Below, one piece after another: positions 5,551 to 8,432 of a stretch of DNA of 8,432 nt. Positions within the stretch are counted from its first letter, which is position 1. Every line of letters begins with the position of its first letter. Under the pieces are notes generated by a model. It had not been told where the DNA came from, did not search any database, and saw only the letters and a program-made list of their open reading frames with translations. The DNA is from CAIKOD01 sp035505975 (GTDB taxonomy: Archaea; Halobacteriota; Methanomicrobia; Methanomicrobiales; Methanospirillaceae): positions 1 through 8,432 of the forward strand of contig DATJQJ010000058.1 of assembly GCA_035505975.1 (NCBI GenBank), read 5' to 3'. Made by a program: the position numbers and the translations under genes.

Positions 5551-6876
5551 TCAGGGCGGACCGGGCTGGTACCAGTCCGGCAGCACGAAGGTGCCTGCCT
5601 TCAGGTCGTCAGGCCAGACGATTGTCGGCCGGCACTCGTTCAGAGACGGTACGAAATAGAGCTGTTCCATGTAGAGCTCGAACGGGGCTTCGCGATATTG
5701 CTTGCTGAAGGTGATGTTCCCGCCGGTCATCGCCTCGACCATCTGGGGCATGGAGAGCTGGGAAAGCGCATTCTTCACCTGGGTTTTATCGAGCGTCCCG
5801 GCATTTTCAATGGCCTGAACGGCCACGTACGTGCCTTCATAGGTCGAAGCCCCCATCATATCGGGGTAACTCCCGAACGTGGCATTGTACTCCTGCTTGA
5901 ATGCCTGCGAAGCATTTTCAATGGGCCCTTTCGGTGAAGTATACGGGGAGAAACGGCTCTCAATATCCGAATATTCACCGTACTGGCCGAGGGCAGTATA
6001 ATAGGCCGGGTCGTCATTGTTCTCGACGGCGAGGAAGATCGTGTTGAGCCCCACGTCTCGGCGTGCCTGCGGGATCATGACTCCCTGCTCGTTCGGGAAA
6101 GCGGCAACATAGACGACATCTGGTCCGGCGGCCTTGACCGCAGTCAGGAGTGTGTGGAAGTCGCCTTCGTTCGCCTGGTACGGCTGCGCCGAGACGAGGT
6201 TGATGTTGAGGTTGTTGCTGGCGATTGTCTGGTTCACCGCAGAAAGGACACCCTTGCCGTACGGGCTGTTCTGGTATATAACGGCCAGGCGAAGAGGTCT
6301 GTCATTGGCGAAGTTGAATTTCTGGTAGATTGCCGGGCGGATCACCTGGTAGATGAAATTCGTCGTGAAGTTACCGTACGTGTCTGTTGTCGGGCAGTAG
6401 TGGAAGGTGTAGTTTGTATCAATATCGGTCCTGTGCGTGATGATGGGACTCGATGCCCCGGTTACAATGAAGGGGATCTTGTTGTCGGCAACGGTCTGCT
6501 GGTAGGAGGAAGTAACGGCACTCGAATACCCGCCGACGAGGATATCGACATTGTCCTGGGTGATCAGTTTCGTTACCGCCGTCTGGCCTCCCTGCTGCGT
6601 GGATGCGTCGTCGCCCTGGATCAGGCGGACTGGCACTCTTTTGCCATTGACAAGGGCACCGCCGTTCGCATTGATCTCGTTCGCCGCGATGACCGCAGAC
6701 TGCCACATGCTCTTCCCGACGTTGCTGGACGGACCGGTCATCGAAACGATGACACCGATTTTTATCTCATTCGGCGAGGAAGGGGCCGAAGACGCCTGCA
6801 ACTGGGTACAGCCAGCCAAGAGCACTGCAACGAGTGCAACAGCGAGAAGAACTCCTGCAATTGTTGTTTTCTTCAT
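5551..6876 (-). CDS. Branched-chain amino acid/amide-type substrate-binding lipoprotein
   Basis: The product is 441 aa. A lipoprotein signal (MKKTTIAGVL... LLAGC) puts the lipidated cysteine at residue 23, followed by a short Ser/Pro linker. From about residue 37 the fold is that of type I periplasmic binding proteins of the LivK/Peripla_BP_6 group: IKIGVIVSMTGPSS, AANEINANGG, IQGDDAST, VDILVGGYSS and PFIVTGASSP in lobe 1, then LAVIYQNSPYGKGV and DVVYVAAFPNEQ in lobe 2. It would capture a small solute outside the cell for an ABC importer; the ligand cannot be told from sequence. Several N-x-S/T sequons are present (155, 169, 215, 321, 331, 387). No permease or ATPase gene adjoins it, so it is an orphan here. 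ATG at 6874-6876 has GGAGG at an 8-nt spacing. The length is near family norm with a modest extension. Confidence 0.9.
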   Translation of the reverse strand: MKKTTIAGVLLAVALVAVLLAGCTQLQASSAPSSPNEIKIGVIVSMTGPSSNVGKSMWQSAVIAANEINANGGALVNGKRVPVRLIQGDDASTQQGGQTAVTKLITQDNVDILVGGYSSAVTSSYQQTVADNKIPFIVTGASSPIITHRTDIDTNYTFHYCPTTDTYGNFTTNFIYQVIRPAIYQKFNFANDRPLRLAVIYQNSPYGKGVLSAVNQTIASNNLNINLVSAQPYQANEGDFHTLLTAVKAAGPDVVYVAAFPNEQGVMIPQARRDVGLNTIFLAVENNDDPAYYTALGQYGEYSDIESRFSPYTSPKGPIENASQAFKQEYNATFGSYPDMMGASTYEGTYVAVQAIENAGTLDKTQVKNALSQLSMPQMVEAMTGGNITFSKQYREAPFELYMEQLYFVPSLNECRPTIVWPDDLKAGTFVLPDWYQPGPP

Positions 6877-6884
6877 TTCACAAA

Positions 6885-6964
6885 CCTCCGGAGCGACATT
6901 TCCACGGCACGATGCTCCGGATCGTGGACCGTGTGCACTAACATCCGGCCCCTCTCGGGCCAGA
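6885..6964 (-). promoter_or_regulatory. Structured leader of the binding-protein gene with potential pseudoknot over the Shine-Dalgarno
   Basis: Reading the minus strand: hairpin A, TCTGGCCC (6964-6957), loop GAGAG, GGGCCGGA (6951-6944), 8 pairs with one G-U. Hairpin B follows, CACGAT (6926-6921), loop CCGGAGC, ATCGTG (6913-6908). Then GCTCCGG (6894-6888), the exact complement of the loop of B, whose last two G residues belong to the GGAGG ribosome binding site (6889-6885). Loop-to-tail pairing would give a pseudoknot, or the two pairings could compete, either way affecting ribosome access. It matches no riboswitch class I can name. Confidence 0.45.
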
Positions 6965-7043
6965 TCGAGATTCCATACGCTATGTCAGAGATTACAAACA
7001 TAACAAAAACACCATCCGGTAAACTCTTCAGAACACCAGTACA

Positions 7044-7068
7044 GGGGATCCGAAAATATCGGGTCCCC
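7044..7068 (+). repeat. 10-bp hairpin in divergent intergenic region
   Basis: GGGGA-T-CCGA (7044-7053), loop AAATA, TCGG-G-TCCCC (7059-7068): nine Watson-Crick pairs plus one central T-G. On the plus strand the odd pair is a U-G wobble; on the minus strand it is a C/A mismatch, so the RNA form fits a plus-strand transcript better. No T-tract follows on either side, so it is not an obvious terminator. Confidence 0.5.
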
Positions 7069-7327
7069 TATCTAAAGATGAAGAAAAAAACGTCTGTTAT
7101 CTGCACCTGGATTTCCTTATGGGTTCCTGATGTTACAGACATACGTTTACCTGATCTATAGTGTTACCAGCAGGATACTTAATCCTTGCTAAGATTTGAC
7201 ACGGTACTCTGCAACTTACCTGGCACGTTAATCAGGTGACTATCGGGCGATATCTGATAAAATATCCCGTACCTGAAGAGGGAATTCTTGGTTTTCCCTG
7301 TAAATGTCTGCGACTATTTTCGTAGAG

Positions 7328-7335
7328 TTTATACC
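7328..7335 (+). promoter_or_regulatory. TATA box candidate for the zinc-ribbon gene
   Basis: TTTATACC lies about 42 nt before the TTG start at 7373, predicting transcription from near 7356. That leaves just enough leader for the GGGGG ribosome binding site at 7360-7364. It lies inside the longer reading frame from 7304, which argues for the downstream start. Confidence 0.45.
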
Positions 7336-7372
7336 GTCGGATGGTGAAAGAAGGGATAAGGGGGTGTTCCAA

Positions 7373-8221
7373 TTGTTCTGTCCTGAATGCGGCAAAGAAC
7401 TACCGTCTGGTTATGATATTTGCCGGTCCTGTGGAACAGAGCTTGGATATGTCAAAGATTTCCTCAAGGGGAACACTTCTTATCATGAAACCCGCAACGA
7501 AAATGCCGGGGTTGTTGCAGGTAATGAAAGCGTCCGGGATCAGGCTGCCGTCTGGATCAGGGAGGGTGATATGCATGCAGCTGCAGCCAACAATTCTTTG
7601 GAAAAATCAGTCGGTTGCTATTCGACCGCAATAGGGCTCGACCCCTCCTGCCGTAAAGCATGGGACAGGAAGATTGAGGTCCTGTTGCGCCTCGGGCGCA
7701 GTGTCGAAGCACAGACCTGCCAGGAGAATATCCCGCATCCGGAAGAAGGAATCAAAAAGAATCAGGTATCTGCCGAGAACTATATCGGCGGTATTTCAAG
7801 TCCGTCCCTTAAACGCGGTAGTTCGAAAGGAGGACTGGATATTGCCGGTTCAATTGGGGCGAATATGGGGGGATATGGCGTCTATGTTACCAACCGGCGC
7901 CTGTTTATCGTGAAAAATCAGGAGCTGGTATACGGGCACCCGAAGGGTCCGGGACTCGGCGGATTCATCAAAGAAGAACTCTTCGGCGGAACCGTAGCCA
8001 AAGGAACGGGAACCATCGACCACCTGGAGACCATTGAAATTCCGAAAGATGAAATTCTCATGATCGATTTGAAAAAACCGATGATGCTATCAGGATTTGT
8101 AGCATTCACCACGTTAAACAAGGAAAACCCAAGGTTGTTCATCGACCACAAACAGGTATACGATTCCCTCCGGGTGCTGATGCTGAAATTCTGTCCAGAA
8201 AGGACCAGGATTATCACTTAA
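7373..8221 (+). CDS. Zinc-ribbon protein with TPR-like segment and C-terminal PH/GRAM-like domain
   Basis: I choose TTG at 7373 because it gives the classic opening MFCPECGKELP, has GGGGG 8 nt upstream and sits at normal distance from a TATA-like box. GTG 7364 is also possible; ATG 7304 would add 23 residues with no ribosome binding site. From 7373 the product is 282 aa. C3, C6, C17 and C20 form a zinc ribbon (CxxC-x10-CxxC). Residues about 55-116 look like a TPR helical pair (AVWIREGDMHAAA..., CYSTAIGLDPSCRKAWDRK). About 137-275 form a beta-rich domain with YGVYVTNRRLFIVKN and LSGFVAFTT, resembling PH/GRAM-type folds. There is no signal peptide or membrane segment, so it is probably cytoplasmic. 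A scaffold or membrane-surface binding role is inferred; the function is unknown. Confidence 0.8.
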   Translation: MFCPECGKELPSGYDICRSCGTELGYVKDFLKGNTSYHETRNENAGVVAGNESVRDQAAVWIREGDMHAAAANNSLEKSVGCYSTAIGLDPSCRKAWDRKIEVLLRLGRSVEAQTCQENIPHPEEGIKKNQVSAENYIGGISSPSLKRGSSKGGLDIAGSIGANMGGYGVYVTNRRLFIVKNQELVYGHPKGPGLGGFIKEELFGGTVAKGTGTIDHLETIEIPKDEILMIDLKKPMMLSGFVAFTTLNKENPRLFIDHKQVYDSLRVLMLKFCPERTRIIT

Positions 8222-8238
8222 TTTGGAAAACGGTACAG

Positions 8239-8247
8239 TTTTTTTTT
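8239..8247 (+). terminator. Oligo-T terminator of the zinc-ribbon gene
   Basis: Nine consecutive T residues lie 18 nt after the TAA stop, with no clear hairpin before them, as is common for archaeal termination. Confidence 0.65.
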
Positions 8248-8303
8248 ACTTTGAGTGGTCCCTGATCTGGTAACAACAAAGAAGCCCGGGGAAAATCAGT
8301 CTA

Positions 8304-8386
8304 TGCGAGGGGAGGGATTTGAACCCGCGAACCCCTTCGGGAACGGATCTTGAGTCCGCCTCTGTTGGCCTCTTAGATACCCTCGC
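8304..8386 (-). tRNA. tRNA-Leu (anticodon CAA)
   Basis: Minus strand: acceptor GCGAGGG (8386-8380) pairs with CCCTCGC (8311-8305), and the discriminator is A at 8304. The anticodon loop CTCAAGA puts anticodon CAA at 8352-8350, reading UUG codons. A long variable arm (CCCGAAGGGG-type stem-loop) marks a class II leucine tRNA. The TTCAAAT T-loop is present and GG occurs in the D-loop. No intron and no encoded CCA. One oddity is a C/U mismatch at the second T-stem pair (GCGGG against CCCTC). Total length is 83 nt. Confidence 0.95.
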
Positions 8387-8412
8387 GCAATCTCTTAAAT
8401 TCGTGCTCTGAT

Positions 8413-8420
8413 TTTATAAA
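8413..8420 (-). promoter_or_regulatory. TATA box of tRNA-Leu
   Basis: TTTATAAA, identical on both strands, is centred about 30 nt upstream of the tRNA 5' end. With standard archaeal spacing transcription would begin around 8391, a few bases before the mature tRNA. Confidence 0.7.
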
Positions 8421-8432
8421 TATTGCCATAAA

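Larger units (their letters stand above)
6877..7303. other. Divergent intergenic region between binding-protein gene and zinc-ribbon gene
   Basis: Next to the binding-protein gene lies the structured leader (listed separately). Further right a long hairpin, 7044-7068, sits alone. Near 7245-7268 an imperfect inverted repeat GGGCGATAT/ATATCCC surrounds an A/T-rich ATAAAATAT that might be a TATA element or operator for the plus-strand gene. ACCTG (7218-7222) and CAGGT (7233-7237) form another short inverted repeat. I cannot place the promoter of the minus-strand gene with confidence. Open frames crossing this region are antisense extensions of the binding-protein gene. Confidence 0.4.

Noticed and set aside
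5551..6876. Possible ABC operon around the binding protein
   Set aside because: No permease or ATPase frame occurs on either strand nearby, and a terminator follows the gene directly.
6154..7161. 335-codon plus-strand open frame opposite the binding-protein gene
   Set aside because: It is antisense to a clear lipoprotein gene, its translation is Arg/Val/Asp-rich without domains, and it runs on into non-coding sequence. It is a shadow of third-position GC bias.

Overview
The window looks archaeal and most resembles a methanogen of the order Methanomicrobiales (for example the Methanoregula/Methanosphaerula group). Directly visible support: a class II tRNA-Leu with no encoded CCA and a TATA box about 30 nt upstream; a TATA box at archaeal spacing before one operon; short T-tract terminators; and AGGA/GGAGG ribosome binding sites. 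The two large surface proteins built from PEGA repeats, with Thr/Pro-rich stretches and a C-terminal hydrophobic-plus-basic tail, are typical of these methanogens. The taxonomic placement is inference from gene style, not a database match.

Layout, left to right. (1) Positions 1-672, plus strand: the 3' part of a gene for a coiled-coil repeat protein with a C-terminal membrane anchor; its start lies outside the window. (2) 673-936: a convergent intergenic region rich in inverted repeats. (3) 3371-937, minus strand: a two-gene operon with its own TATA box. A six-unit PEGA surface protein comes first, and a small two-TM Cache-type sensor protein follows, joined by a TAATG stop/start overlap. (4) 5239-3542, minus strand: a second PEGA surface protein with four units and a long Thr/Pro-rich region, closed by an oligo-T terminator. 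(5) 6876-5551, minus strand: a lipoprotein substrate-binding protein of the branched-chain amino acid/amide type, with a structured leader and a hairpin plus T-tract terminator. (6) 6877-7372: a divergent regulatory region. (7) 7373-8221, plus strand: a zinc-ribbon/TPR-like/PH-like protein, closed by an oligo-T terminator. (8) 8386-8304, minus strand: tRNA-Leu(CAA).

Four of the six protein genes are predicted to act at the cell envelope (two PEGA proteins, a Cache protein, a solute-binding lipoprotein), and the partial first gene is also membrane-anchored. No transporter permease, ATPase, kinase or receptor output domain lies in the window, so the Cache protein and the binding protein look like orphans here. 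The most interesting non-coding signal is in the leader of the binding-protein gene: the loop of a 6-bp hairpin is exactly complementary to a segment that runs into the Shine-Dalgarno sequence. That allows a pseudoknot or a switch between two structures. I found no CRISPR array, insertion sequence, integrase or defence system.
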